Origin: Bradyrhizobium tropiciagri
GTDB taxonomy: Bacteria; Pseudomonadota; Alphaproteobacteria; Rhizobiales; Xanthobacteraceae
Assembly (NCBI RefSeq): GCF_018130545.1
Contig: NZ_JAFCKF010000009.1
Coordinates: forward strand, 186,001-250,000
DNA length: 64,000 nt
Reading direction: 5' to 3'
Shown here: positions 41,344 through 49,905 of the stretch, in pieces
How the letters are laid out: each line of letters begins with the position of its first letter
Position numbering within the stretch: the first letter of the stretch is position 1
Program-made: the position numbers and the translations under genes
Notes under the pieces: model-generated
What the model was told of the DNA's origin: nothing
What the model saw: the letters and a program-made list of their open reading frames with translations, nothing else
The model's database searches: none

Positions 41344-42093
41344 TCATTTCGGCGCCAGCCCGTTCCACACCAGCGCCACGCCGGACAGGAACAGCAGCAC
41401 CAGCACGACGTCGGAAAAATTGCGGTCGCTGAGCGCGTGGTAGAGGCGCGAGCCGATCCAGGCGCCGAGCAGTGTCCCCGGAAACGCGCAGGCCACCAGC
41501 CAGATCAGTTTTGTTGTCACCAGCCCGCTTGCGATCTGGACCAGCAGTGCGGCCGCCAGGATGGTGAAGTTGAAGATCTGGAACACGCCGCGGCGCTGCT
41601 GCTTGCCCCAGCCGCGCACGCTCGCCCACAGGATCGGCAGCGGGCCGGACAGGCCGGCGAGGCCGCCGAGGATGCCACCGGCGAATCCGATCGCGCCGTC
41701 GGCCCATTTGCCACCGAACGAAATCGACATCGGCTTGCGCTGCAGGAACAGCAGGGTCGGAAACACCAGCAGGAAGACGCCGATCGTCAGCTTGAAGACC
41801 TCGGGGTCGGCACGGGCGATCAGCCGGATGCCGATCGGCACGCCGGCGAGACCGCAGATCACGAACGGCCAGACCAGGCGGAAATCGATGCTCTTCCAGA
41901 TCGACGGCAGCGTCGAGACCTGCGCGATCACCGAGCAGACCAGCACCAGCGGCACCGCGAGCGTCGGCGGCAGCACATAGAGCCAGATGCCGAGCGCCAT
42001 CAGCGCGGTACCGAAGCCGGCAAGGCCGGAGACGAAACCGCCGGCAAGCGCGCCGAAGAACAGGACCGCGTAGCTTGCCGGGGTCATCCTCAT
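41344..42093 (-). CDS. TauE/SafE family sulfite/anion exporter
   Basis: A 249-residue membrane protein with eight predicted segments and two TauE/SafE half repeats: LAGGFVSGLAGFGTALMALG at the start and GAIGFAGGILGGLAGLSGPLP in the middle. Family members export sulfite, sulfoacetate or other organic anions. ATG 42093 and ATG 42087 are both possible. It is convergent with the MATE gene, 27 bases apart. Substrate unknown. Confidence 0.88.
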   Translation of the reverse strand: MRMTPASYAVLFFGALAGGFVSGLAGFGTALMALGIWLYVLPPTLAVPLVLVCSVIAQVSTLPSIWKSIDFRLVWPFVICGLAGVPIGIRLIARADPEVFKLTIGVFLLVFPTLLFLQRKPMSISFGGKWADGAIGFAGGILGGLAGLSGPLPILWASVRGWGKQQRRGVFQIFNFTILAAALLVQIASGLVTTKLIWLVACAFPGTLLGAWIGSRLYHALSDRNFSDVVLVLLFLSGVALVWNGLAPK

Positions 42094-42193
42094 CTCGTTC
42101 TTATGATCGTTGCCGGGACGTTTACACGACGACGGCCATGGGTACACTTCAAAATCGCGGCTCATCAACGATAATCGAAATGGAAGCATCCTC

Positions 42194-42910
42194 ATGACGG
42201 CGCATTCGCCCAAAACGTTTCTGGTCTGTCACGGCGCCTGGTCGGCGGGCTGGGCGTGGAAGAAGATGCATCCCTTGATGCAGGCTGCGGGACACCGGCT
42301 GATCACGCCGAGCTACACCGGGCTCGGCGAGCGCGCGCATCTCGCGCATCAGGGGCTCGACCTCGACGCGCATATCCAGGACATGCTCAACGTCATCTCC
42401 TACGAAGATCTGCGCGACATCGTGCTGGTCGGCCATTCCTATGGCGGCATGGTCGCGACCGGCGTCGCCGATCGCGTTCGCGAGCGCATCGCGCAGATGA
42501 TCTATATTGATGCCTTCGTGCCGCGTGACGGCCAGTCGCTGTTCGATCTCAACGAGGTGGCGATCGCCAACATGCGGGAGGCGGCGCGCAACAACGACGG
42601 CTGGCGCATCCCGCCGATGCCGACGCCGCCGGATACATCCGCCGCGGACGTCGAATGGCTGACCGCGCGCCGTGTCGAGATGCCGATCAAATGCTTCGAG
42701 CAGAAACTGAAATTGAAGCACGGCGAGACCATCCTGCCTCGCAGCTACATCTACGCCACCCGCATCACGCCGGCGGATACGTTCGGGCAGTTCGCAAAAC
42801 GCACGAAGGACGAAGCCGGCTGGCGCTATCTCGAAATCGACGCCAGCCACTCGCCGAACGTCACCGCGCCGCAGGCGCTGATGACGTTGTTGCAGGAGAT
42901 CGTGGCTTAA
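42194..42910 (+). CDS. Alpha/beta hydrolase (salicylate esterase/hydroxynitrile lyase-like group)
   Basis: A 238-residue alpha/beta hydrolase: oxyanion segment VCHGAWSAGWAWKKMHPLMQ, nucleophile elbow GHSYGG, acid region in YIDAFVPRDGQ, and C-terminal His in IDASHSPNVTAPQAL. The opening HGAW and the ASHSPN end resemble the plant MES/HNL-like esterase group seen also in bacteria. It starts at ATG 42194 after GGAAG and is divergent from the TauE gene. Substrate unknown. Confidence 0.88.
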   Translation: MTAHSPKTFLVCHGAWSAGWAWKKMHPLMQAAGHRLITPSYTGLGERAHLAHQGLDLDAHIQDMLNVISYEDLRDIVLVGHSYGGMVATGVADRVRERIAQMIYIDAFVPRDGQSLFDLNEVAIANMREAARNNDGWRIPPMPTPPDTSAADVEWLTARRVEMPIKCFEQKLKLKHGETILPRSYIYATRITPADTFGQFAKRTKDEAGWRYLEIDASHSPNVTAPQALMTLLQEIVA

Positions 42911-42931
42911 CGCGCCGTCGTTCGCCCGGCG

Positions 42932-43459
42932 TCATGCACCGCGTGCGTCGCGCACGGCCTGCGCGACTTTCGTCGCCTGCGATATTCGTCCGATCTTCGC
43001 GCCGGCGATGATCTTTCTTCGCCGTTCGCTTGGCTTCGATGCCATGCCGTCGCTGGCGGTCGGCCCCGCCGCGGGACGCGTCGCGAAGTCCGCGGCCCGG
43101 TGCAGCGCGAGGGCCTTTCGGGCGGCTTCGACATGCGCGGTCCGGGCCGCCAGATTGTGCTGACGCTTCAACTCCGTGTTCACCCGCTTCAGCGCCGCGG
43201 CGAACACCTGCTTGCGTTCCGAGGCGTGCGCGGCGGTCCCCGGAAAGCTTGCCCCGCGAGGCTCGGCCTTTCCGCGGCTCTCGCGCTGCTTGTGCCGGCT
43301 GACCGTGCGTTCCTTCGCGCGCATCTGGCGCAGGCGGGGGCGCATCGCCTCGAGCTCGGCCACCTCGACATCGTAGATCGCCGGGTGATGCGTCAGGCGG
43401 ATCGTCTCATATTCTTCGTGGCTGAGAATGCTGCGTTCGAACTTGCAGGCCACCGACAT
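42932..43459 (-). CDS. Hypothetical basic, helical protein
   Basis: A 175-residue protein rich in Arg, Lys, Ala and Glu, largely helical or coiled (EAMRPRLRQMRAKERTVSRH, LKRVNTELKRQHNLAARTAH). The start ATG 43459 has a near-perfect AGAGGAGG site. The N-terminus (SVACKFERSILSHEEYETIR) looks conserved, while the tail is low complexity. The charge pattern would suit nucleic-acid binding, but no known domain is recognised. Confidence 0.65.
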   Translation of the reverse strand: MSVACKFERSILSHEEYETIRLTHHPAIYDVEVAELEAMRPRLRQMRAKERTVSRHKQRESRGKAEPRGASFPGTAAHASERKQVFAAALKRVNTELKRQHNLAARTAHVEAARKALALHRAADFATRPAAGPTASDGMASKPSERRRKIIAGAKIGRISQATKVAQAVRDARGA

Positions 43460-43545
43460 GACCATTCCTCCTCTTTCAATCTCTGGCAGAGGGTTCAGCT
43501 CCTGATGATCATAGCGCGAATGCCGCCGAATGGCCAATCGGTCAG

Positions 43546-43992
43546 CTACGGCCCTGATGATCCGGATTCGTACTCGTGCACGGAAATCCAGGTTTCGCGG
43601 ACGAGATTCACGAGCCCTGCGGTGAAAAATCCGAGGGCGACAATGAACAACACGGCGACGCCGTATTCGTGCCGCAGCTGGAAATATGCGCTGATGAACG
43701 CCACGATCACGAGCAGGCAGGTCAGGATGGCGCTTGTCGTGGAGTACAGGATAGAACGATTCAGCAATTCGGCACGGCGCCTCAATTGCGGCATGTCCCT
43801 CTTGAACCTTGCCTTGGCGTGATCGCCGTCCGGGACCGCTTCACCCGCTTGTATCCGGTCAGTCACCCGGTTCATGCGGGAGATCAGCAGGGACACGAAC
43901 CCGGCAACTGCTCCGAGGAGGAACGACGGCGCGGTAACCTGAACGATCACCTGCGATATCTGTTCGACGGACGGAGTGTCGGGAACCTGCAT
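43546..43992 (-). CDS. DUF2721 family membrane protein
   Basis: A 148-residue protein with three membrane segments: TAPSFLLGAVAGFVSLLISR, a long pair ILYSTTSAILTCLLVIVAFI and GVAVLFIVALGFFTAGLVNL, with a charged loop (RRRAELLNRSILYS) typical of DUF2721. Function unknown. ATG 43992 is preceded by GGCAGGTG; the adjacent GTG 43995 is also possible. Confidence 0.8.
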   Translation of the reverse strand: MQVPDTPSVEQISQVIVQVTAPSFLLGAVAGFVSLLISRMNRVTDRIQAGEAVPDGDHAKARFKRDMPQLRRRAELLNRSILYSTTSAILTCLLVIVAFISAYFQLRHEYGVAVLFIVALGFFTAGLVNLVRETWISVHEYESGSSGP

Positions 43993-44037
43993 CACACCTG
44001 CCTCTGTCCACGGACGCCGGGATAACGCAAAAATTCC

Positions 44038-45477
44038 CTAGCTGCTTGTCACCTTGCGAACGGGTGGAGGCTTCCAGGTCCCGTTGATGATCGACGGCGA
44101 CTTCTCGTTCGGCCAGTACATGCGCAGCATCAGGACAAACTTGCCCGCCGGCGCGGGCAGCCAGTTGCTCTCCCTGTCGGGGCCTGGACTGTCCTTCTGG
44201 ATGTAGAGATCGACCGAACCATCCGAATTGGATTTGAGGTTCTGGCGGGCGCTGATCGACTGGCGGTTAATCGGATTGGCGACGAAGAAGAAATTTTCGT
44301 CATACATCGTGATCGACCAGAATCCTGCGACCGGAGGAAGCTGCCCCTTCGGAAAGTGCAGGACGTATTTGTTGCTGCCGAGGTAGTCCTTGCCGTCGGC
44401 ATCCTTCTGCGACGTCGGATAGCACGCATCCTGAATGCGATTGGCGCCAAGGCCGATTGCCGTGACAAGGGCGCGGTTGAAATAGTTGGTGCCGTAGATG
44501 CCAGCCTCGCTATCGAACGCCCAGCCGTTTACGTTCCGGATCGCCTTGTTGACCTTGAACTGCAGCATGATGCGGTCGAATGCCACTTGCGGGACCCGCT
44601 TGGCAAACGCGGCATCGAACTTGCTCGCATCGAACTCCTTGCCGGGGACGAGGCCGATCTTCGCGAACTTGGCAACTTCAGCCGCGTCGGCGGGCGCTGG
44701 CGGATTACGCTTCATCAGTTGCGCGAGAAGGGTGAAATACGCTGCTGCGTCCATCCGGTTGACCTGATCGCGAACCGGCGTCTTCATGTCGATTGACGCA
44801 TCGACCTTGCCTGACGGAGGCGCATACGACTTGCCGTAGGCGCTGAGTGGCACGAGCTTGTACTCGTCCTGAGCGGCGTGCACCGCCGCGTAGTCTTCCG
44901 GCGTGCCGGTGCAGTAGATGCGGCCCAGGATCCAGACGAGGCTCGTGGGAGACTTGTACTCCTTGACTCCTGCGGGAAGCGTTCCCTTCCAGCCCGGTCC
45001 GGTGATCGCGTAGGTCTGGGCCTTGGTGCCGGTCGTGCGCTTGCCCGGGACCTGGAAGACATTGGTCCAGCCATCCAGCATCGGAAACAGGAAGTAGCGG
45101 TCTTTCATGTCCGGCATGCTCAGGACCCAGGGCTCGTCTCCCACGTCGATCCAGGCCGTGGTGTAGAGGGTGTCGGCATTGGGCGCCGTCACATCCTTGA
45201 AGCTGGCATCCGGGTACTTGCGGAGCTTGACGAATTGCCCCATCGGCCCACGGGTGCCTTCCACCTGGGCGACGTTTGTCATGACCCTGCGGGTCATCTC
45301 CATCGTCACCAGCGGATATCCATAGATATAGGCATCCTGGGCGAGCCAGAATTCTTCGCCGCCCTCCAGAGCCCGGACAACCGGGCCATCAAAATCGGCG
45401 CGTGCGGCGAGTGAAATTGCGAGCGGCGAAACCCCAGCGCACAGCGCTGCAAGTGCCTGACGACGCGTGATCGACAT
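44038..45477 (-). CDS. DUF1254/DUF1214 exported protein
   Basis: A 479-residue protein with a Tat-like signal (SITRRQALAALCAGVSPLA). DUF1254 follows (AQDAYIYGYPLVTMEMTRR, APNADTLYTTAWIDVGDEPW, RYFLFPMLDGWTNVFQVPG), then DUF1214 at the C-terminus (FWSITMYDENFFFVANPINR, SDGSVDLYIQ, NWLPAPAGKFVLMLRMYWP). These domain pairs are common in alphaproteobacteria; the function is unproven. A strong AGGAGGG site precedes the ATG at 45477. The gene is monocistronic by its spacing. Confidence 0.88.
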   Translation of the reverse strand: MSITRRQALAALCAGVSPLAISLAARADFDGPVVRALEGGEEFWLAQDAYIYGYPLVTMEMTRRVMTNVAQVEGTRGPMGQFVKLRKYPDASFKDVTAPNADTLYTTAWIDVGDEPWVLSMPDMKDRYFLFPMLDGWTNVFQVPGKRTTGTKAQTYAITGPGWKGTLPAGVKEYKSPTSLVWILGRIYCTGTPEDYAAVHAAQDEYKLVPLSAYGKSYAPPSGKVDASIDMKTPVRDQVNRMDAAAYFTLLAQLMKRNPPAPADAAEVAKFAKIGLVPGKEFDASKFDAAFAKRVPQVAFDRIMLQFKVNKAIRNVNGWAFDSEAGIYGTNYFNRALVTAIGLGANRIQDACYPTSQKDADGKDYLGSNKYVLHFPKGQLPPVAGFWSITMYDENFFFVANPINRQSISARQNLKSNSDGSVDLYIQKDSPGPDRESNWLPAPAGKFVLMLRMYWPNEKSPSIINGTWKPPPVRKVTSS

Positions 45478-45652
45478 GGTGAGCCCTCCTGGTTTGATCC
45501 GGAGGGTCAGCGAAGCGAGTTCCAGGTACCTTGATTTGCGTCAATGTTGGTCGCGCGCACGTTGTCGCACCCGGAGCCCGACGCCGTGCTGCACGTGCGA
45601 TTACGATTGCACTGCACCCACTCGGCGAGAGCCCTTGCTCAGGCAACCGCTT

Positions 45653-45832
45653 CTACGATTCTGCCTCGTCGTCCTTGAGTTGAATTCCCTCGGCGTTGAG
45701 AGCCCTGAAGAGAGCCGTGATGTCCTCGGACTCCATGTTGTTGGGGCACAAGCCGTTGAGTTGCTCGAAGGTGATCGTGCCGCTGTTCTTGGCGAGATCT
45801 CGTGCCTTCGCCATGATCTTCTGAAGGTCCAT
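45653..45832 (-). CDS. Free-standing sigma-70 region 1.1-like protein
   Basis: A 59-residue protein starting MDLQKIMAKARDLAKNSGT, then ITFEQLNGLCPNNM, then ESEDITALFRALNAEGIQL and an acidic end KDDEAES. This is the pattern of region 1.1 of primary sigma factors (hydrophobic TFEQLN, a P-turn, ALxxxGIQL). In RpoD this acidic module autoinhibits DNA binding and occupies the polymerase channel; here it stands alone. GGAGGA precedes ATG 45832. It lies next to the RNase P RNA gene, on the same strand and 102 bases downstream of its 3' end. A regulatory effect on polymerase is inferred only. Confidence 0.75.
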   Translation of the reverse strand: MDLQKIMAKARDLAKNSGTITFEQLNGLCPNNMESEDITALFRALNAEGIQLKDDEAES

Positions 45833-45934
45833 CTGCGATCCTCCGCGAGGAGCATTCTAGCAAACGGGACGCGGTCGTGGTGACGGATATGGCGAGGGGC
45901 CCGGCGTGTTGCGCCGAGCCCCTCATACTCCAAA

Positions 45935-46350
45935 ATATCAGCCGGCCTGTAAGCCGGGTTCTGTAGGGCACCAATCTTGCGAATGGTACGCGACGGCCAT
46001 TCCTCTGGGACAAGGCTTGCACCTTGCCTCGGGCAACCTACCCGGACAGCGGGCCTGACATCGCCCTGCGGTGTTATCGCGCGTGCGCGAACTAACCGCG
46101 TTGCCGTCCCTATTCGGTTTTGCTCCCGGTGTGGTTTGCCATGCCGTCTCCGTTGCCGGAAACGCGGTGCGCTCTTACCGCACCTTTTCACCCTTACTTC
46201 CTCCGGAGAGGGAGCGGTTTGTTCTCTGTGGCACTTTCCCTGGGGTCACCCCCGCCGGATGTTATCCGGCACCGCATGTCGATGGAGCCCGGACTTTCCT
46301 CCCCCGCGGCCTTTCGGCACTTGCGGGAGCGGCCGTCCGGCCGACTGACA
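45935..46350 (-). ncRNA. rnpB: RNase P RNA, bacterial class A
   Basis: On the minus strand the roughly 416-base RNA starts GTCAGTCGGCCGGACGG and contains the near-invariant GAGGAAAGTCCGGGCTCC early on, then AACATCCGGCGGGGGTGACC, AGAGCGCACCGC, GGTAGGTTGCCCGAGG and, near the 3' end, ACAGAACCCGGCTTACAGG. Helix P1 is formed by TCAGTCGGCC and GGCCGGCTGA, which fixes both ends to within a few bases. It is the catalytic subunit that matures tRNA 5' ends. A plausible promoter lies at 46356-46384. Confidence 0.96.
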
Positions 46351-46355
46351 GCCAT

Positions 46356-46384
46356 GGCATGGGCGTTTAGGCCGGTCCCGTCAA
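46356..46384 (-). promoter_or_regulatory. Probable rnpB promoter
   Basis: On the minus strand TTGACG (46384-46379), 17 bases, then CATGCC (46361-46356), about 6 bases before the mapped RNA 5' end. The -35 box is good and the -10 box is weak. Confidence 0.45.
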
Positions 46385-46495
46385 GCGGATAACACCCGCC
46401 AAGGCGGCCAAAATAAATTATCCTGAAGATGTCGTTTGGCCTGTCGCCCGTTCGACTGGGTGTCGGCGATCCAGCCGATCAAGAGGAGAGATGAG

Positions 46496-46855
46496 ATGCA
46501 ATATTTGCTGCTGATCTACCGGAGCGACGCGGAATATGGCCGCATGAGCGCCGACGACCGCAAGGCCGTGACGACCGAATATGGGGCGTACACCCAGTCG
46601 ATCATCCAGAGCGGCCACTTCAAGGCCGGCGACGGGCTGCAGCCGGTGTCGACCGCGACCACCGTGCGGGTCCGCGACGGCAAGACAATGACGACGGACG
46701 GGCCGTTCGCGGAAACCCGCGAGCAACTCGGCGGCTACTATCTGGTCGAGGCCAAGGATCTCGATACCGCGCTCGGTCTGGCGGCACGGATTCCCGGCGC
46801 CAAGACCGGCTCGATCGAAGTCCGGCCTGTTATGATCTACGATAACCCGCGCTAG
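46496..46855 (+). CDS. YciI-like (DGPF domain) protein partnered with an ECF42 sigma factor
   Basis: A 119-residue YciI-related protein: MQYLLLIYRSDAEYGRM, DGLQPVSTATTVRVRDGKTM, the name-giving TTDGPFAETREQLGGYYLVE and EVRPVMIYD. A GAGGAGAG site precedes ATG 46496. Genes of this family lie beside ECF42 sigma factors in many bacteria and are thought to be part of their regulon. Here the sigma gene starts 14 bases after the stop, so the two are very probably cotranscribed. Confidence 0.9.
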   Translation: MQYLLLIYRSDAEYGRMSADDRKAVTTEYGAYTQSIIQSGHFKAGDGLQPVSTATTVRVRDGKTMTTDGPFAETREQLGGYYLVEAKDLDTALGLAARIPGAKTGSIEVRPVMIYDNPR

Positions 46856-46869
46856 CACCGTCATCTCCG

Positions 46870-48159
46870 ATGAACACAGCGGTCGCGTCGCCGGGCGCGG
46901 CCGCTGAGCAACGATCGATGGTCATGACCCCGAGCCAAATCGAAAAGGTGTTTCGCGACGAGGCGGGCCGGGCGCTCGCGACGCTGATCCGCCTCGTCGG
47001 CGATTTCGATCTGGCCGAGGATGCGCTGCAGGATGCCTTCGCGGTGGCGCTGCAGCGCTGGCCGATCGGCGAATTCCCGACCAATCCGCGGGCCTGGCTG
47101 GTCAATGTCGGGCGCAACAAGGCGATCGACCGGGTCCGTCGCGCCGTCAGCTTTCGCGGCAAGCAGCAGGAACTGACGCATCAGCTGCTGCTCGATGCGG
47201 AGACCTCGCCCGAGCCGGTGGACGCGACGCTCGACGACGACATGCTGAGGCTGATCTTCACCTGCTGTCATCCGTCCTTTGCGCCCGAGGTGCAGGTCGC
47301 GCTGACCTTGCGCACGGTGTGCGGCCTGACCACCGTCGAGGTCGCGCGCGCATTCCTGGTCAGCGAGGACGCCATGGCGCAGCGCCTGTTGCGCGCCAAG
47401 CAGAAGATCAAGCTCGCCGGCATTCCCTATCAGGTGCCCGAGCGCGAGGCGCTGGAGCCGCGGCTGTCAGGCGTGCTCGCGGTGATCTACCTCGTCTTCA
47501 CCGAAGGCTATGCCGCGACCGCGGGCGACGATCTGATGCGGCCCGATCTCGCGCGCGAGGCGATCCGGCTGGCGCGGCTGCTCGATGCGCTGATGCCGGC
47601 GCGCGGCGAGATCAAGGGCCTGCTGGCGCTGATGCTGCTGCATGATGCACGCCGCGCCGGCCGCCAGACCGCAGACGGCGACATCGTGCTGCTGGAGGAG
47701 CAGGACCGTTCGCTGTGGGATGTCAGGCAGATCGCCGAAGGCGTGCAGCTGGTCGAGGAGGCGTTGCGGATGCCGGGCCGGCCGCAATCCTATGCGGTGC
47801 AGGCCGCGATCGCCGCGCTGCATGCGCGGGCGCCGAGCTTTGCGGAGACCGACTGGCCGCAGATCGCCGGTCTCTACGAGGTGCTGCTGCGCATCAGCCC
47901 ATCGCCGGTGATCGAGCTCAACCACGCCGCCGCGGTGTCGATGGTCGACGGCCCGGCGCGTGCGCTCGATCTGATCGACGCACTGGTCGCGCGCGGCACA
48001 TTGAAGGGATACGACCAGCTGCCCGCGGTGCGCGCCGATCTGCTGCGCCGCCTCGGCCGCAAAGACGAAGCGCGGCAGGCGTATCTCGCTGCCACCGCCG
48101 CGACCCAGCTCGAGCCGTTGCGGCGGCTCTATGCGCGAAGGGTCGCGGAGCTGGGGTGA
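46870..48159 (+). CDS. ECF42-type RNA polymerase sigma factor with TPR-like C-terminal extension
   Basis: A 429-residue sigma factor. Region 2 is at about 20-95 (VFRDEAGRALATLIRLVGDF, LAEDALQDAFAVAL, NPRAWLVNVGRNKAIDRVRR), region 4 at about 130-180 (LTLRTVCGLTTVEVARAFLV, EDAMAQRLLRAKQKIK). The remaining 240 residues form the helical repeat extension of group ECF42, ending in GRKDEARQAYLAATAAT. No anti-sigma gene is present, as expected for this group, where the extension is needed for activity. In-frame ATGs at 46918 and 46924 are alternative starts. Confidence 0.9.
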   Translation: MNTAVASPGAAAEQRSMVMTPSQIEKVFRDEAGRALATLIRLVGDFDLAEDALQDAFAVALQRWPIGEFPTNPRAWLVNVGRNKAIDRVRRAVSFRGKQQELTHQLLLDAETSPEPVDATLDDDMLRLIFTCCHPSFAPEVQVALTLRTVCGLTTVEVARAFLVSEDAMAQRLLRAKQKIKLAGIPYQVPEREALEPRLSGVLAVIYLVFTEGYAATAGDDLMRPDLAREAIRLARLLDALMPARGEIKGLLALMLLHDARRAGRQTADGDIVLLEEQDRSLWDVRQIAEGVQLVEEALRMPGRPQSYAVQAAIAALHARAPSFAETDWPQIAGLYEVLLRISPSPVIELNHAAAVSMVDGPARALDLIDALVARGTLKGYDQLPAVRADLLRRLGRKDEARQAYLAATAATQLEPLRRLYARRVAELG

Positions 48160-48242
48160 GATCACCTCATCTCGTGCGAGGTCGGTGAGGGCACGCAGCT
48201 TGGATCAGAGATCGTCAGCGTGCCCCGCAGCATTGCTCGTGC

Positions 48243-48461
48243 TCAGTACCCGGTCTTTGCCTTGGCGCCGCCGGTCGCTTGCCCGGTCGTCGTTCCGCTC
48301 GACATGCCGGTCGTGGTGCCGGGCGCCATCTTCTTCTGCGCATGCTGGACCTTGTGGGTCTTGTGCATGGTCGACGTGGTCTTGCCCTGGGTCGACATAG
48401 CGGCTGCCGGCGCGACGATGAGGCCGATGGCGGCAGCTCCCGCGATGAGTGCTTTGAACAT
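48243..48461 (-). CDS. Small secreted Thr/Lys-rich protein
   Basis: A 72-residue protein: signal peptide MFKALIAGAAAIGLIVAPA cleaved before or after AAAMS, then a polar low-complexity mature part with TTSTMHKTHKVQHAQKKM and repeated TTTG/SSGTTTG units. GGAG precedes ATG 48461. It resembles small heat- or acid-stable periplasmic proteins of rhizobia. Function unknown. Confidence 0.6.
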   Translation of the reverse strand: MFKALIAGAAAIGLIVAPAAAMSTQGKTTSTMHKTHKVQHAQKKMAPGTTTGMSSGTTTGQATGGAKAKTGY

Positions 48462-48552
48462 GGACGAATCTCCACTCAGACCGCCCCAATGAAAAAGACG
48501 GCAGGTGGTGAAAGGTTCCAGTTTGCGCGTGCGCATTCAGGAAAAAGCGGCG

Positions 48553-49425
48553 CTACTTCGATGCGACCGCGGGAGCCTTCGCCGCATCCGGCGGCAGGCT
48601 CTCGAGCAGCGCGTACAGCGTCGCCATGGTGGAGCGGTCGGCGATCCCATCGACACGCTCGGGACGGAAGTGGCGCTGGAACGCGGTGACGACCTCCATG
48701 GTTGGGCCGTCGAATTTGCCGTTGGTCGGGATGTTGTAGCCGTAGCGGCGGAACGCGGCCTGCATATTGGAGACGGCATCGCTGATCGCGCCGAGCTGCA
48801 GCGCATCGCCGCGCACGATCGGTGCCGGCTGCACCCAGTGCCCGACGCCGGAATTGGCCAGCGAGTGCCAGGGGAATTTCTCGCCGGGATCCTTCTTGCG
48901 GCCCGGCGCGACGTCGGAATGGCCGAGCACGCGATGCGCGACCACCTTGCGGCGAAGCATGATGCCGCGGCACAGCGCGATCACGGCCGCGATCTGGCGC
49001 AGCGGAAAATCCGGATAGCCCCAATCGTGACCGCGATTGACGATCTCGACGCCGATCGAGCAGGAGTTGATGTCGTCTTCGTCGGCCCAGGCCGAGACGC
49101 CGGCGTGCCAGGCGCGCTTGCTCTCCGGCACGCATTGCACGATGCGGCCGTCCTCGAGCACGATGTAATGCGCCGAGACCTCGGTGCCGGCGGTGCAGAG
49201 CTGGGCGATCGCACCCTCGACGTCGGGCATGCCGGTGTAGTGCAGCACGATCATATCGGGTTGCCGGCCGTTGGCGCGATCGCCGAAATTCACCGACGGG
49301 ATCACGTCGGAGGCGACAGAGGAATCCGGCGTGAACGTCTTCACGTCGGCCACGCCCTTCGGAACGGGAAGGACGCGCTGACGCTTCGAATCAGCGTTGC
49401 CGGATGAAGACGAACCAGAAGCCAT
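48553..49425 (-). CDS. AmpD-like N-acetylmuramoyl-L-alanine amidase with peptidoglycan-binding domain
   Basis: A 290-residue protein with amidase_2 domain: zinc His in MIVLHYTGMPDVEGA, SAHYIVLEDGRIVQCVPE, RAWHAGVSAWADE, SIGVEIVN, and the second zinc pair in GHSDVAPGRKKDPGEKF. The C-terminus has a peptidoglycan-binding-like repeat (NMQAAFRRYGYNIPTNGKFD, then TAFQRHFRPERVDG). No signal peptide is seen, so it is probably the cytoplasmic AmpD type that recycles anhydromuropeptides. It is divergent from the dcw cluster. GTG 49434 is an alternative start. Confidence 0.88.
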   Translation of the reverse strand: MASGSSSSGNADSKRQRVLPVPKGVADVKTFTPDSSVASDVIPSVNFGDRANGRQPDMIVLHYTGMPDVEGAIAQLCTAGTEVSAHYIVLEDGRIVQCVPESKRAWHAGVSAWADEDDINSCSIGVEIVNRGHDWGYPDFPLRQIAAVIALCRGIMLRRKVVAHRVLGHSDVAPGRKKDPGEKFPWHSLANSGVGHWVQPAPIVRGDALQLGAISDAVSNMQAAFRRYGYNIPTNGKFDGPTMEVVTAFQRHFRPERVDGIADRSTMATLYALLESLPPDAAKAPAVASK

Positions 49426-49905
49426 ACGAATCACTCAAACCCGAACCAGGAGAACGCATTTTGACATATGGATAAACAAATAGGCGTTTACTATTCCTTT
49501 ACCGTGCGGGCGGCGCAATCGACCCCGCCGGTTCCACGGGCCGCAATGATGCCCGGAGTGAAGGCCGAGGGTATCACTCGAATGCGGACTAAAGTCGCGC
49601 GATTCCGCTAACCCTTCATCAACGTTTTCTTAACGTTAAGTGCCGTTACTGAGAGGTGAAGTGCCGAACCGGTTTCGGGGGACGGCCCACGGACGCTGAG
49701 CCCCGCTGTTGCGCGAAATCCCATGGAAACCCTCCCAATTCCGGTCGGATATCAGGATTTGCGGCCGAGGACGGGAGTTGGCGCTGGTATCGCGCAGCGG
49801 CTTCTTCATCGGAACGGTCGGGCAAGGCGCGAGGATTCGAGACGCAATGAGTCGGCGCGCAGCCAGCTTGCATGCCAGTTACGTGGCCCTGCCCGGGGAC
49901 CGCGC
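49426..49905. other. 480-base control region upstream of the dcw cluster
   Basis: No convincing gene. It contains AT-rich DNA (49455-49500, including TTGACA at 49461) that may hold divergent promoters, and a perfect 12-bp palindrome CTTAACGTTAAG at 49629-49640 preceded by CTAACCCTTCATC. TTAA-type half-sites recall CtrA boxes but the spacing is not canonical. A 66-codon frame from TTG 49709 ends in an ATGA overlap with rsmH, but I see no homology to MraZ or any family. Confidence 0.5.

Noticed and set aside
48461-48520. GGAAC upstream of the 72-residue secreted protein gene as an EcfG promoter
   Set aside because: The following box is CGTC at 14 bases, outside the N16/17-CGTT rule.
49629-49640. 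CTTAACGTTAAG palindrome as a CtrA binding site before the dcw cluster
   Set aside because: CtrA boxes need TTAA half-sites seven bases apart; here they are two apart. Kept only as a palindrome within the control region.
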